Of a stretch of DNA of 11,096 nt, positions 1 through 7,337 are shown piece by piece; position 1 is the stretch's first letter, and each line of letters starts with the position of its first letter. The position numbers and the translations under genes were made by a program. The stretch lies in assembly GCA_030623035.1 (NCBI GenBank), contig JAUXFK010000080.1, forward strand, positions 1 through 11,096, given 5' to 3'. This DNA is from Deltaproteobacteria bacterium (lineage in GTDB: Bacteria > Desulfobacterota > UBA8473). The notes under the pieces were generated by a model, which was given only the letters and a program-made list of their open reading frames with translations, had not been told where the DNA came from and searched no databases.

Positions 1-1139
1 TAATTTGAAAAATCCGCATTCATGTCTCTGTCATCTGTGGCGCCCACGGCTATGATGGCATCATTATCCAATGCTGCGGGGTACAGGTAGGCACTCGTTT
101 CCTCATTCCCTGCTGCAGCGCAGACCAGTACTCCGTTATCCGTGGCAAAGGTTATCGCATCTTCAACAACGCTTACTTTCTCGCTAGACCCCCAGCTCAG
201 ATTGATCACAGAGGCCCCATTTTCAGCAGCATACACAATGGCCGCAGCAGAATCATCGCTCTCTAACGATCCATCACCTGAAAGCGTTTCGTACCCTGAC
301 CTGACCGGCATAATCGTGCAGTTCCATGCAACACCTGCAATACCAACCCCATTATTTGTGGCTGCAGCGGTTATCCCTGCCACATGCGTGCCGTGCCCCA
401 GTCTGTCCATAGGATCATTATCACGGGTCGTGCAATCCTCACCGGGTGCGCATTTTGAAGCATCAACAAAATCCCATCCGATGGTGTCGTCTATGTATCC
501 ATTGCCGTCGTCGTCAATGCTATTGCCAGGAATCTCTCCCGGGTTTTGCCAGATATTGCCTGCAAGGTCTTCGTGGTCGTATTCAACACCTGTATCGATG
601 ATAGCAATGATCACCCCCGGATCTCCCTGCTCAATATTCCATGCCTCGACTGCATCGATATCCGCATCATTCACACCACCGGTTTGACCGGTGTTATGCA
701 ATGCCCATTGATCACCAAAATCAGGGTCATTGGGGGTGGCACAAATTTTGTATATATAGTTTGGTTCAATGTATTCAACAATCGGAGATTTCTCTAGCTC
801 TCGGATGATCTTCAAAAGGTCGCTTTGAGATGAAAATCGTACTTTATATATACGAGATAACCTTTTATATCGCAAAGAATTGAGACCCTGTTGAGAAATT
901 CTGGAAGAAAGAAAATCAGCCATGAACTGCTAAAAAGAGACCAGCCCCAATCCTTCCATCTCCTTTTGGAACTCCTTTAATGAAGCGGCCTGATACGTAT
1001 CTGAGTAAACAGACAGATCACGAAACTTCACAATCAGCTCTCCGGGCACATAATTAGCCCTGTCTTGTTTTGCCCATATCTCCTGGCTAACGAACAGCAG
1101 TAGAAACGCCAATACAAATAAAAAAAACGGCTTCCTCAT
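1..1139 (-). pseudogene. Subtilisin-like (S8) secreted serine protease, N-terminal part, interrupted by an in-frame TAG
   Basis: Read on the minus strand from the ATG at 1139-1137, the frame opens with a signal peptide (MRKPF, a hydrophobic stretch, then IWAKQ) and a propeptide start (YVPGELIVKF). After 69 codons it meets TAG at 932-930. The same frame then runs open for 309 codons to the window edge without a frameshift. It completes the propeptide (SPIVEYIEPNY) and enters the catalytic domain: Asp in AIIDTGV (594-596), His in GHGTHVAGI (393-395) and the oxyanion Asn in AAGNEE (105-107). The active-site Ser (GTS.A.P) would lie before position 1, outside the window. S8 proteases of this kind are exported and self-process their propeptide. 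With the stop, the product is either lost (a nonsense pseudogene), read through, or restarted at ATG 923-921, which has no visible ribosome site and no signal peptide. A sequencing error is also possible. The protease assignment is firm; the pseudogene status is not. Confidence 0.8.
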
Positions 1140-1144
1140 ATATG

Positions 1145-1164
1145 AATAACCTTTATTGGTTATT
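1145..1164. other. Perfect 7-bp inverted repeat upstream of the protease
   Basis: AATAACC at 1145-1151 and GGTTATT at 1158-1164 are exact reverse complements around a 6-base loop, starting 6 bases upstream of the minus-strand ATG at 1139. The position suits an operator or a small 5'-UTR hairpin that would partly cover the weak AAAGG ribosome site. No known regulator motif is recognised, and such a short AT-rich dyad could arise by chance. Confidence 0.25.
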
Positions 1165-1196
1165 GACTTCCCTCAGCAAAAAAATCGGTCACAGCA

Positions 1197-1340
1197 ATGG
1201 GGGGCACATTATAAGCCCGTGCAAAACTCACATCTTTCCCCCTGTTCTTTCTTAACGCTCACTAAGTTGCTCAAACAGTTGCACAGATTAAAATTTGACC
1301 ACCACCTTCGCAACTAAAATTTCAAAAAGCTAAACTGTAC
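1197..1340 (-). repeat. Intergenic palindromic element, copy A (one arm degraded)
   Basis: This is the first of three related elements. Read on the minus strand it begins with the end sequence GTACAGTTTAGC (1340-1329). It continues through TCAAATTTTAATCTGTGCA and the core GTTAAGAAAGAACAGG (within 1238-1266), then GTTTTGCACGGGC. After that the second arm becomes unrecognisable near 1197. It matches copy B (5709-5895) over nearly its full remaining length, in the opposite strand orientation. It holds no coding frame. It lies between the divergently transcribed protease and ileS genes, with its degraded end towards the protease start. Confidence 0.8.
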
Positions 1341-1413
1341 TAGCATCCTTATATTAACAAAGAAAAAAGGGGATAGTCAATAACAAAAGCAGTACCTAAC
1401 GCATGATTTGCCC

Positions 1414-1441
1414 TTGACAATCGCTCAATTTATGTTAATTT
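1414..1441 (+). promoter_or_regulatory. Candidate sigma70-type promoter for the ileS operon
   Basis: A perfect TTGACA (1414-1419) lies 79 bases before the ileS start, and TAATTT (1436-1441) follows after 16 bases as a poor -10 match. The -35 is strong and the position is sensible. The -10 is weak, and TACACT (1441-1446) would be too far at 21 bases. No T-box leader, which often controls ileS in Gram-positive bacteria, is visible. Confidence 0.4.
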
Positions 1442-1492
1442 ACACTATTTATATGTCATCGATATACCGCATTTAATGATACGGAGGAGAGA

Positions 1493-4285
1493 GTGGATTA
1501 TAAGGATACCCTGAATTTGCCCAGAACCGAATTCCCGATGAAGGCCAACCTTTCTCAAAAAGAACCGGAAATCTTGAAAGAATGGGAAAAATTACAGATT
1601 TATAATAAGATAAAAAAGGCGACTCAAGATAGAAAACAATATATCCTTCATGACGGGCCCCCCTATGCCAACGGACATATCCATATCGGAACCGCTCTCA
1701 ATAAGATACTGAAAGATATCATCATCAAATCAAAAACCATGGCCGGGTTTAACAGCAACTATGTGCCAGGATGGGATTGTCATGGTCTTCCCATAGAACA
1801 TGAAGTGGATAAAAAACTGGGAGAAAAGAGGCATTCTATTTCTGTTTTAGAGATAAGGAAACGATGCAGGGAATATGCCAGGAAATTTATAGATATCCAG
1901 AGGAATGAATTCAAGCGATTGGGAGTTTTCGGTGAGTGGGAAAACCCGTATCTCACGATGAATCATAACTATGTAGCCACTATCGTGAGAGAATTCGGCA
2001 ACTTTGTAAAGACAGACAGTGTCTATAAGAGCAAAAAGCCTATTCACTGGTGCGCATCCTGCAAGACTGCTTTGGCAGAAGCCGAAGTTGAATATCAACA
2101 GTGCACCTCACCGTCTATATATGTTGAGTTTCCCCTTGTTTCAGACATTACAGATGTACTGCCTTCCTTAAAAGGTGAGAAGGTTTCCGTCATCATCTGG
2201 ACAACTACCCCGTGGACAATCCCTGCGAACCTGGCAATTACCTTCCATCCGGATTTTTCATATGTTGCAGTAAAGGCAGAAGACCAGGTATTCATCGTCG
2301 CTGAAGGGTTATTGGAAAACACGATGAAGGCGGTGGGGATCAAAGAGTATGAAGTCATTGAAAAGTTCTCTCCTTTGAAACTGGAAGGCCTGAAATGCAA
2401 ACATCCTTTTATAGACAGGGAATCATTGATCATCCTGGGCAATCATGTAACACTGGAAGCCGGTACCGGCTGCGTCCATACTGCTCCGGGACACGGACAG
2501 GAAGATTATGAGATCGGCCTTAAGTATGGCCTTGACATCTACACCCCTGTCAATGACGATGGCAGATTTACCGACGATGTTGAATTCTTTGCCGGGCAGT
2601 TCGTATTCGATGCGAATAAATCCGTAAATAAAAAGCTCGATGAAGTGGGTTGCCTGCTGGATGAAGAGTCTATTACACATTCATATCCGCACTGCTGGAG
2701 GTGCAAAAAACCGATTGTCTTCCGCTCTACTGAACAGTGGTTTATCTCTATGGAGAAAAACAGGCTGAGAGAAAATGCCCTTGAAAACATCAACAGGGTC
2801 AACTGGATACCCAAATGGGGAAGGGACAGGATCTACTCCATGGTCGAGAATCGCCCGGATTGGTGTATATCCCGTCAAAGGGCATGGGGAGTCCCGATTA
2901 TCATCTTCTATTGTAAATCGTGTAATTATACCCTTGCAAAAAAGGAAATCATAGACTTCATATCCGACCAATTCGAAAAAGAGGGCTGCGACATCTGGTT
3001 TTCAAAAAAAGCAGAGGATCTGCTTCCTCCTGGCACAAAATGTCCCAAATGTAACCACAATGAATTTAAAAAGGAGATGGACATACTCGATGTCTGGTTT
3101 GACTCCGGAGTCAGTTATGCCGCAGTACTAGAAAATCGAAACGATCTGAAATTCCCGGCAGATATCTATTTAGAAGGGAGTGACCAACACAGAGGGTGGT
3201 TTCACAGCTCTCTATTAACATCTGTAAATACGAGAGGAATGGCACCATATCATACTGTACTGACCCATGGTTTTGTAGTAGACGGCAAGGGCAAAAAGAT
3301 GTCCAAGTCCTCTGGAAACGTGATCGCACCGGAAGAGATCATTAAAAAAAACGGGGCTGAAATCCTCAGGCTCTGGGTCGCAGCAGAGGACTATAAAGAC
3401 GATATTCGGATATCGGATGAGATATTAAAGAGGATGTCTGAGGCTTATCGACGTATCCGAAATACCTGCAGATATATTCTTGGCAACCTGTATGACTTCG
3501 ATCCTTCAAAAGATGCCTTGAAATACCAGGATCTTATGGAGATTGACAGGTTTTCCCTCCATAACCTGCAGAAACTCATCAAAAAAATCAAAGATGCGTA
3601 TGATAACTTCTCTTTTCACCTGGTTTACCACTCACTTCATAACTTCTGTGTCGTTGAGATGAGCGCCTTTTATCTGGACATTCTAAAAGACAGATTATAT
3701 ATCTCAAAACAGACCTCCATAGAAAGAAGATCTGCCCAGACGGCTATGTATGAGATACTAAACGCGATCGTAAGACTGATAGCGCCCATCCTTTCCTTTA
3801 CATCTGAAGAGGTCTGGAAATACTTGCCTCTAGATGGAAACAAGGCTGAAAGTGTTCACCTTGCTCAATTTCCTGCAGTTAAAAAGGAATATACAGACCA
3901 TGATCTGGAAAACAGATGGAACAGGTTATTGAAGATCAGGGGGGAAGTCTCCAAGGCATTGGAGACTGCCCGTCAGGATAAGGTAATCGGTCATTCATTG
4001 GATGCCCTGGTAGAAATCTTTGCAACCGAAGAACTCTTTGATTTTCTCAAATCATATGAGCATGAGCTGAAGTCGATCTTTATTGTTTCAAAGGTGAATC
4101 TATTGAAAAGGGAAGAAGGCAGAGCTCAATATATAAGCGAGGAGATCAATGGATTGGAGATCAATGTAATCCAGGCCCCGGGCAACAAATGTGAGAGATG
4201 CTGGAACTATTATACGAGTGTTGGAGATAACAAAGAACACCCAGACATATGCCAGAGGTGTAGTGAGGTATTAATCAAATCTTGA
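1493..4285 (+). CDS. ileS: Isoleucyl-tRNA synthetase
   Basis: This class I aminoacyl-tRNA synthetase charges tRNA-Ile in the cytoplasm and edits mischarged valine. The protein has 930 residues, a normal length. The first signature GPPYANGHIHIGTALNK includes HIGT (64-67) in place of the textbook HIGH, a variant I believe occurs in this family. The CP1 editing domain shows WTTTPWTIPAN (236-246) and GTGCVHTAPGHG (324-335) with D338. WCISRQR (457-463), DVWFDSG and GSDQHRGW follow, then KMSKS (602-606). A zinc knuckle sits in the insertion (C474, C477, C517, C520), and the C-terminal zinc finger is C900, C903, C920, C923. The start is GTG with a strong GGAGG ribosome site at 1483-1487. The stop overlaps the lspA start by four bases, so the two are surely co-transcribed. 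Confidence 0.98.
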   Translation: MDYKDTLNLPRTEFPMKANLSQKEPEILKEWEKLQIYNKIKKATQDRKQYILHDGPPYANGHIHIGTALNKILKDIIIKSKTMAGFNSNYVPGWDCHGLPIEHEVDKKLGEKRHSISVLEIRKRCREYARKFIDIQRNEFKRLGVFGEWENPYLTMNHNYVATIVREFGNFVKTDSVYKSKKPIHWCASCKTALAEAEVEYQQCTSPSIYVEFPLVSDITDVLPSLKGEKVSVIIWTTTPWTIPANLAITFHPDFSYVAVKAEDQVFIVAEGLLENTMKAVGIKEYEVIEKFSPLKLEGLKCKHPFIDRESLIILGNHVTLEAGTGCVHTAPGHGQEDYEIGLKYGLDIYTPVNDDGRFTDDVEFFAGQFVFDANKSVNKKLDEVGCLLDEESITHSYPHCWRCKKPIVFRSTEQWFISMEKNRLRENALENINRVNWIPKWGRDRIYSMVENRPDWCISRQRAWGVPIIIFYCKSCNYTLAKKEIIDFISDQFEKEGCDIWFSKKAEDLLPPGTKCPKCNHNEFKKEMDILDVWFDSGVSYAAVLENRNDLKFPADIYLEGSDQHRGWFHSSLLTSVNTRGMAPYHTVLTHGFVVDGKGKKMSKSSGNVIAPEEIIKKNGAEILRLWVAAEDYKDDIRISDEILKRMSEAYRRIRNTCRYILGNLYDFDPSKDALKYQDLMEIDRFSLHNLQKLIKKIKDAYDNFSFHLVYHSLHNFCVVEMSAFYLDILKDRLYISKQTSIERRSAQTAMYEILNAIVRLIAPILSFTSEEVWKYLPLDGNKAESVHLAQFPAVKKEYTDHDLENRWNRLLKIRGEVSKALETARQDKVIGHSLDALVEIFATEELFDFLKSYEHELKSIFIVSKVNLLKREEGRAQYISEEINGLEINVIQAPGNKCERCWNYYTSVGDNKEHPDICQRCSEVLIKS

Positions 4286-4761
4286 AGAAAAAGTATTTCA
4301 TCGCAATAACAATTATTTTGGCAGTTATATTACTGGATCAATCTTCTAAACTATATGTAGAGAGGGCCCTCGCCCTTCACGATCCAATAACTGTCATAAA
4401 AGATTTCTTTCATATCGTACATGTCAGAAATACTGGCGCAGCCTTTGGTATCATGGCCGAACAGGGCATTTGCTTCAGAGTTTTTTTTATTTCAATCTCA
4501 ACTGTAGCGATTATAATCATCCCTTTTTTCTTAATGAAACTGGAGGACAATCAGATCGTTCCAATAACAGGGCTTTCATTGATTATGGCTGGAGCCATTG
4601 GAAACCTGATAGATCGGATCAGGTTGGGAGAGGTTATAGACTTCATAGATCTTCACTGGTATTCATACCACTGGCCGACCTTTAATCTGGCTGACTCAGC
4701 TATTACCATTGGCGGCATCTTTCTGATCGTCGAAATCGTTTTCATAAAAAAGGCCTTTTGA
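4282..4761 (+). CDS. lspA: Lipoprotein signal peptidase (signal peptidase II)
   Basis: This inner-membrane aspartic protease removes the signal peptide from prolipoproteins after Lgt has lipidated the lipobox cysteine. The protein has 159 residues, typical for the family, with four hydrophobic segments (about 5-22, 66-84, 92-109 and 139-155). Family motifs are LDQSSK (D19), RNTGAAFG (N50), GAIGNLIDR (D111), GEVIDF (D120) and FNLADS (D138). The catalytic aspartates lie in the last three motifs. The start codon is TTG at 4282, sharing TTGA with the ileS stop. No better start exists nearby, and the ribosome site (GAGG at 4266-4269) is weak, which suggests translational coupling to ileS. The ileS-lspA pairing is common in bacteria. 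Confidence 0.97.
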   Translation: MKKKYFIAITIILAVILLDQSSKLYVERALALHDPITVIKDFFHIVHVRNTGAAFGIMAEQGICFRVFFISISTVAIIIIPFFLMKLEDNQIVPITGLSLIMAGAIGNLIDRIRLGEVIDFIDLHWYSYHWPTFNLADSAITIGGIFLIVEIVFIKKAF

Positions 4762-4785
4762 AAGGCTAAAAAATATCAGGGTGCA

Positions 4786-4816
4786 AGAAGACAGGCAGGC
4801 TGCTTGCAATCTTCTT
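4786..4816 (+). other. Weak hairpin in the lspA-lgt gap
   Basis: AAGAAGA (4786-4792) pairs with TCTTCTT (4810-4816), with a small GC-containing inner segment, and is followed by TATAAATTT rather than a run of T. It could attenuate transcription between lspA and lgt. The stem is AT-rich and there is no proper T tract, so a functional terminator is doubtful. Confidence 0.2.
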
Positions 4817-4842
4817 TATAAATTTGAAAAACGAGGCATTTT

Positions 4843-5619
4843 ATGTACCCAATACTATTACAGATCGGCAACTTTAAGATACACACATACGGTGTTTTGG
4901 TTGCGTTTGCTTTTTTGGTGGGTATTTTTCTCGCCGCAAAGGAGGCAAAGCGAACCGGAGTAGACCCTGAAAAAATCCTGGACATTACATTCTATCTGAT
5001 TATTGCTGCAATCATAGGGTCCCGTGTTTTGTATATCATACTCCATTATCCGTATTTTTTAGAAAACCCATTGGAAATGATAAAGATATGGAGAGGCGGA
5101 TTGGTATTCTATGGAGGTTTCATACTGGCTTTAGCCGTCGTTATCCGGTATATAAAAAAGAATCAATTGGATCTATGGAAAACCTTTGACATCCTGGCTC
5201 CATCCATAGCTATAGGACAGGGCATTGGAAGATTGGGTTGCTTTTTCGCCGGCTGCTGCTATGGTAAAGAGACGACCCTTCCCTGGGCCATAACCTTTTC
5301 TCATCCTGAAAGCCTGGCAAAGCTCGGAGTTACTTTACATCCTACCCAACTCTATTCCTCTATCAACGCTTTTTCTATATTTTTCATTCTTACGGTGGCA
5401 AAAAGATATAAAAAATTTGATGGATTTCTTTTGTGGCTTTATGTGTTGCTCTATTCAGTCACTCGCTCTATCATCGAATTCTTTAGGGGTGATGAGAGAG
5501 GATTAATATTCTATCAAAGTATATCTACATCCCAGTTTATTGGAATAATACTGGGGATTACATCCGTATTTATGTTATTCTATCTCGGATCAAGACATAA
5601 AGAACTATCGAAAAAGTAG
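4843..5619 (+). CDS. lgt: Phosphatidylglycerol--prolipoprotein diacylglyceryl transferase
   Basis: This inner-membrane enzyme transfers the diacylglyceryl group of phosphatidylglycerol to the lipobox cysteine of prolipoproteins, the first step of lipoprotein maturation; LspA, encoded just upstream, does the next. The 258-residue, multi-helix protein shows HTYGVLVAFAF (14-24), IIGSRVLY (57-64), WRGGLVFYGG (83-92), GRLGCFFAGCCYGK (129-142) carrying the conserved Arg R130, HPTQLY (166-171) and FRGDERG (214-220) near the C-terminal catalytic Arg. The Cys-rich GCFFAGCCYG form replaces the GRIGNFINGE of E. coli and is common in other phyla. The ATG start has GAGG at 4833-4836, six bases upstream. 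The 81-base gap after lspA suggests the same operon. Confidence 0.97.
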   Translation: MYPILLQIGNFKIHTYGVLVAFAFLVGIFLAAKEAKRTGVDPEKILDITFYLIIAAIIGSRVLYIILHYPYFLENPLEMIKIWRGGLVFYGGFILALAVVIRYIKKNQLDLWKTFDILAPSIAIGQGIGRLGCFFAGCCYGKETTLPWAITFSHPESLAKLGVTLHPTQLYSSINAFSIFFILTVAKRYKKFDGFLLWLYVLLYSVTRSIIEFFRGDERGLIFYQSISTSQFIGIILGITSVFMLFYLGSRHKELSKK

Positions 5620-5663
5620 CTTTTCAATACTCACATAAGACCCCTGATCTAACGAGTATCACT

Positions 5664-5679
5664 GTAAATAATTATTCAC
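5664..5679. other. Near-perfect 16-bp palindrome between lgt and copy B
   Basis: GTAAATAATTATTCAC is palindromic except for one base pair (the core AATAATTATT at 5667-5676 is exact). It has the size of a dimeric regulator site, but no motif is recognised and the AT-rich content makes chance likely. Confidence 0.15.
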
Positions 5680-5708
5680 CTGGCACATTCATAGAAACAA
5701 AGAAAGGG

Positions 5709-5895
5709 GTAACAGTTTAGCTTTTTGAAATTTTAGTTGCTTCTACGGTGGTCAAATTTTAATCCGTGCAACTGTTTGAACATCTAAGTGAGTTAAGAAA
5801 GAACAGGGGGAAAGATGCGAGTTCTGCACGGGTTAAAATTTGATTGCCGTAGAAGCTTGGCGAATGCTTTCTGTTTCATAAGGCTAAAATAATAC
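5709..5895 (+). repeat. Intergenic palindromic element, copy B (most complete)
   Basis: This is a 187-base element with related ends: GTAACAGTTTAGC at the left and GCTAAAATAATAC at the right. Inside are two inverted arms, GCTTCTACGG..GTCAAATTTTAATCCGTGCA (left) and TGCACGGGTTAAAATTTGATTGCCGTAGAAGC in reverse (right), so the whole can fold into a long hairpin. The core GTTAAGAAAGAACAGGGGG (5792-5810) sits between the arms. There is no coding frame. The element ends 13 bases before the ATG of the DUF445 gene. Structure and repetition resemble a MITE or REP-type non-autonomous element; the family is not one I recognise. Confidence 0.85.
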
Positions 5896-5908
5896 ATAAA
5901 AGGGATAA

Positions 5909-6490
5909 ATGCTAAACATTCTTCAATATATACTGCCACCGGTAATCGGCAGTATTATCGGCTGGTCTACAAACAAACTGGCTATCTGGATGCTCTTTAA
6001 TCCGAAAAGGGAAAGAAGGATATTTGGTTTCAGGGTTCCATTTACCCCTGGTCTCATGCCAAGGGATCAAGCCATGATAGCGAAAAGTCTGGGAACTCTC
6101 GTTGAAGAGAAGCTTTTACAACCAGAAGAGATAGAAAGTAGTATAACGATCGAGGAAATAAATGAGAAGGTAAATGAACTATTGGAGAAAACTATAGAAA
6201 AAAACATTGGCAAATTTGCCATGCTTATACCAGAGGCAGCTATATCTCAAATAAAAAAGCTTTTGACATCAAAGATTTCCACGTTTATAAAGGACGAATT
6301 ACTGAATTTCATAGGCATTGTAAACTTCAAAGAGATTGTTGAGGAGAAGGTCAGCAACTTTCCTCTGGGAGAGCTCGAAAGGTCGATTAAGAGCGTAACC
6401 CAGAAGCATCTGACATATATTACGCTGTTTGGCGGCTTTTTGGGGTTTATCATAGGGCTGGTACAGATCGTACTGAATGCTTATCTATAA
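5909..6490 (+). CDS. DUF445 (YheB-like) membrane protein
   Basis: The protein has 193 residues. Its N-terminal membrane segment carries the family pattern PPVIGSIIGWSTNKLAIWML (10-29), followed by LFNPKRER and VPFTPGLMPRDQAMIAKSLG (43-62). A charged, helical middle part (about 65-150) follows, and a C-terminal membrane helix FGGFLGFIIGLVQIVL (174-189) comes after the ELERSIKSV segment typical of the family. Both ends therefore insert in the membrane with a soluble helical part between. The family's biochemical role is unknown; YheB of Bacillus is sporulation-associated and about twice as long, so this is a short version with both conserved ends kept. The ATG has an AGGG ribosome site (5901-5904). 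It is separated from the next gene by 31 bases and is likely co-transcribed with it. Repeat copy B ends just upstream. Confidence 0.85.
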   Translation: MLNILQYILPPVIGSIIGWSTNKLAIWMLFNPKRERRIFGFRVPFTPGLMPRDQAMIAKSLGTLVEEKLLQPEEIESSITIEEINEKVNELLEKTIEKNIGKFAMLIPEAAISQIKKLLTSKISTFIKDELLNFIGIVNFKEIVEEKVSNFPLGELERSIKSVTQKHLTYITLFGGFLGFIIGLVQIVLNAYL

Positions 6491-6521
6491 GGAAACGTTC
6501 GCATAAAAATGGGATGCTCAT

Positions 6522-7013
6522 ATGATAACTGTTGGAATACTTACAATTAGTGACAAAGGTTCGCTGGGACAAAGAGAAGACTTAAGTGGTTTAGAGATTG
6601 AGAGTTTGATAAAGGAACTCCCTGCAAGGGTAGATGCATATGAGATAATCCCCGACGAGAAAGATATTATAGCAAACAAAATAATCGATTATGTCGATAA
6701 TATGAAGCTCGATTTGGTTATTACTACAGGAGGTACTGGAGTCAGCCCAAAAGATGTAACTCCTGAAGCCACATCATGCGTTATAGACAGAGAAGTCCCT
6801 GGAATGGCTGAGGCGATGAGATTTGAGGGCATTAAGAAGACCCCCTTTGCTATGATATCCAGGGCTGTGGTAGGAATACGGAAAAACGCTCTTATCGTTA
6901 ACCTGCCGGGCAGCCCTAAGGCTGTATCTGAAAATCTCAACACAATACTGCCCTGTTTACCCCATGCAATTGCAAAGATAAAGGGGGACAGTTCAGAATG
7001 TGCATCCGTATAA
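6522..7013 (+). CDS. mogA: MogA/MoaB-family molybdenum cofactor protein (molybdopterin adenylyltransferase)
   Basis: MogA adenylates molybdopterin in the cytoplasm before molybdate insertion, making the cofactor of oxidoreductases such as nitrate reductase or formate dehydrogenase. The 163-residue protein is a single MoCF-binding domain: TVGILTISDKGS (3-14), VITTGGTGVSPKDVTPEAT (66-84) with the conserved Asp D78, VPGMAEAMR (92-100) and NLPGSPKAV (127-135). The VPGMAEAMR...SRAVVGIR pattern fits MogA better than MoaB, but the two are hard to separate by eye; MoaB paralogues can take the same role. The start is ATG with GGGAT at 6511-6515. No other cofactor gene is in the window, so the molybdoenzymes it serves cannot be named. 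Confidence 0.9.
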   Translation: MITVGILTISDKGSLGQREDLSGLEIESLIKELPARVDAYEIIPDEKDIIANKIIDYVDNMKLDLVITTGGTGVSPKDVTPEATSCVIDREVPGMAEAMRFEGIKKTPFAMISRAVVGIRKNALIVNLPGSPKAVSENLNTILPCLPHAIAKIKGDSSECASV

Positions 7014-7016
7014 ATA

Positions 7017-7053
7017 ACCATTTTACTCTATTTGTAATATTAAGAAAAATGGT
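7017..7053 (+). terminator. Candidate weak terminator hairpin after mogA
   Basis: ACCATTTT (7017-7024) and AAAATGGT (7046-7053) form an exact 8-bp stem beginning four bases after the mogA stop, followed by AAAATTTT. The stem is AT-rich with a 21-base loop, and its right arm overlaps the left end of repeat copy C. Termination may instead depend on the large repeat hairpin. Confidence 0.25.
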
Positions 7054-7321
7054 AAAATTTTAGCTTTTTGAAAAGAGTCGCTTCGACGGCAATCAAATTT
7101 TAATCCGTGCAAAACTCGCACCCAAGTGAGCGTAAAGAAAGAACAGTATAACACCATTCAATACAGTAGCTCCATTATGACTTGTTTCAGATATAAAATG
7201 TGACGCAATCCCCTGTTCTTTCTTAACGCTCACTAAGACGCTCAGACAACTGCACGCATTAAAATTTGACCGTCGTCGAAGCTTGCTGATAGCTTTCTAT
7301 TTAATAACGCTAAAATGATAC
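7052..7321 (+). repeat. Intergenic palindromic element, copy C (with two cores and an extra 63-base loop)
   Basis: This is a 270-base relative of copy B. The left end is GTAAAATTTTAGC (7053-7064) and the right end GCTAAAATGATAC (7309-7321). The left arm runs to GTAAAGAAAGAACAG (7132-7146). The right arm is its inverted counterpart starting CCCTGTTCTTTCTTAACGC (7211-7229). They share CTTCGACG..TCAAATTTTAAT.CGTGCA and the AGTGAGCG core boundary, so each arm carries a core copy. The 63 bases between (7147-7209) are not seen in A or B. There is no coding frame. It ends 16 bases before the ATG of the glycerate kinase gene. Confidence 0.85.
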
Positions 7322-7337
7322 GAAAAATGTAGATATT

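Noticed and set aside
142..797. Plus-strand open frames opposite the protease
   Set aside because: They are antisense to a clear subtilase reading frame with catalytic motifs and have no recognisable domain, so they are shadow frames.
930..932. Pyrrolysine codon in the protease
   Set aside because: Nothing in the window (no pyl genes, no PYLIS-like structure identified) supports amber recoding, and a propeptide position gives no functional reason; kept only as a test in the findings.
1341..1492. T-box riboswitch upstream of ileS
   Set aside because: No T-box consensus (AGGGTGGNACCGCG) or terminator/antiterminator pair is visible in the leader.
4747..4758. Perfect palindrome AAAAGGCCTTTT at the end of lspA as a terminator
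   Set aside because: It has no loop and no following T tract, and it lies inside the coding sequence; likely chance.
7052..7321. Insertion sequence with a transposase in the copy C region
   Set aside because: The element is only 270 bases and has stops in all frames of any length, so it cannot encode a transposase; treated as a non-autonomous repeat.
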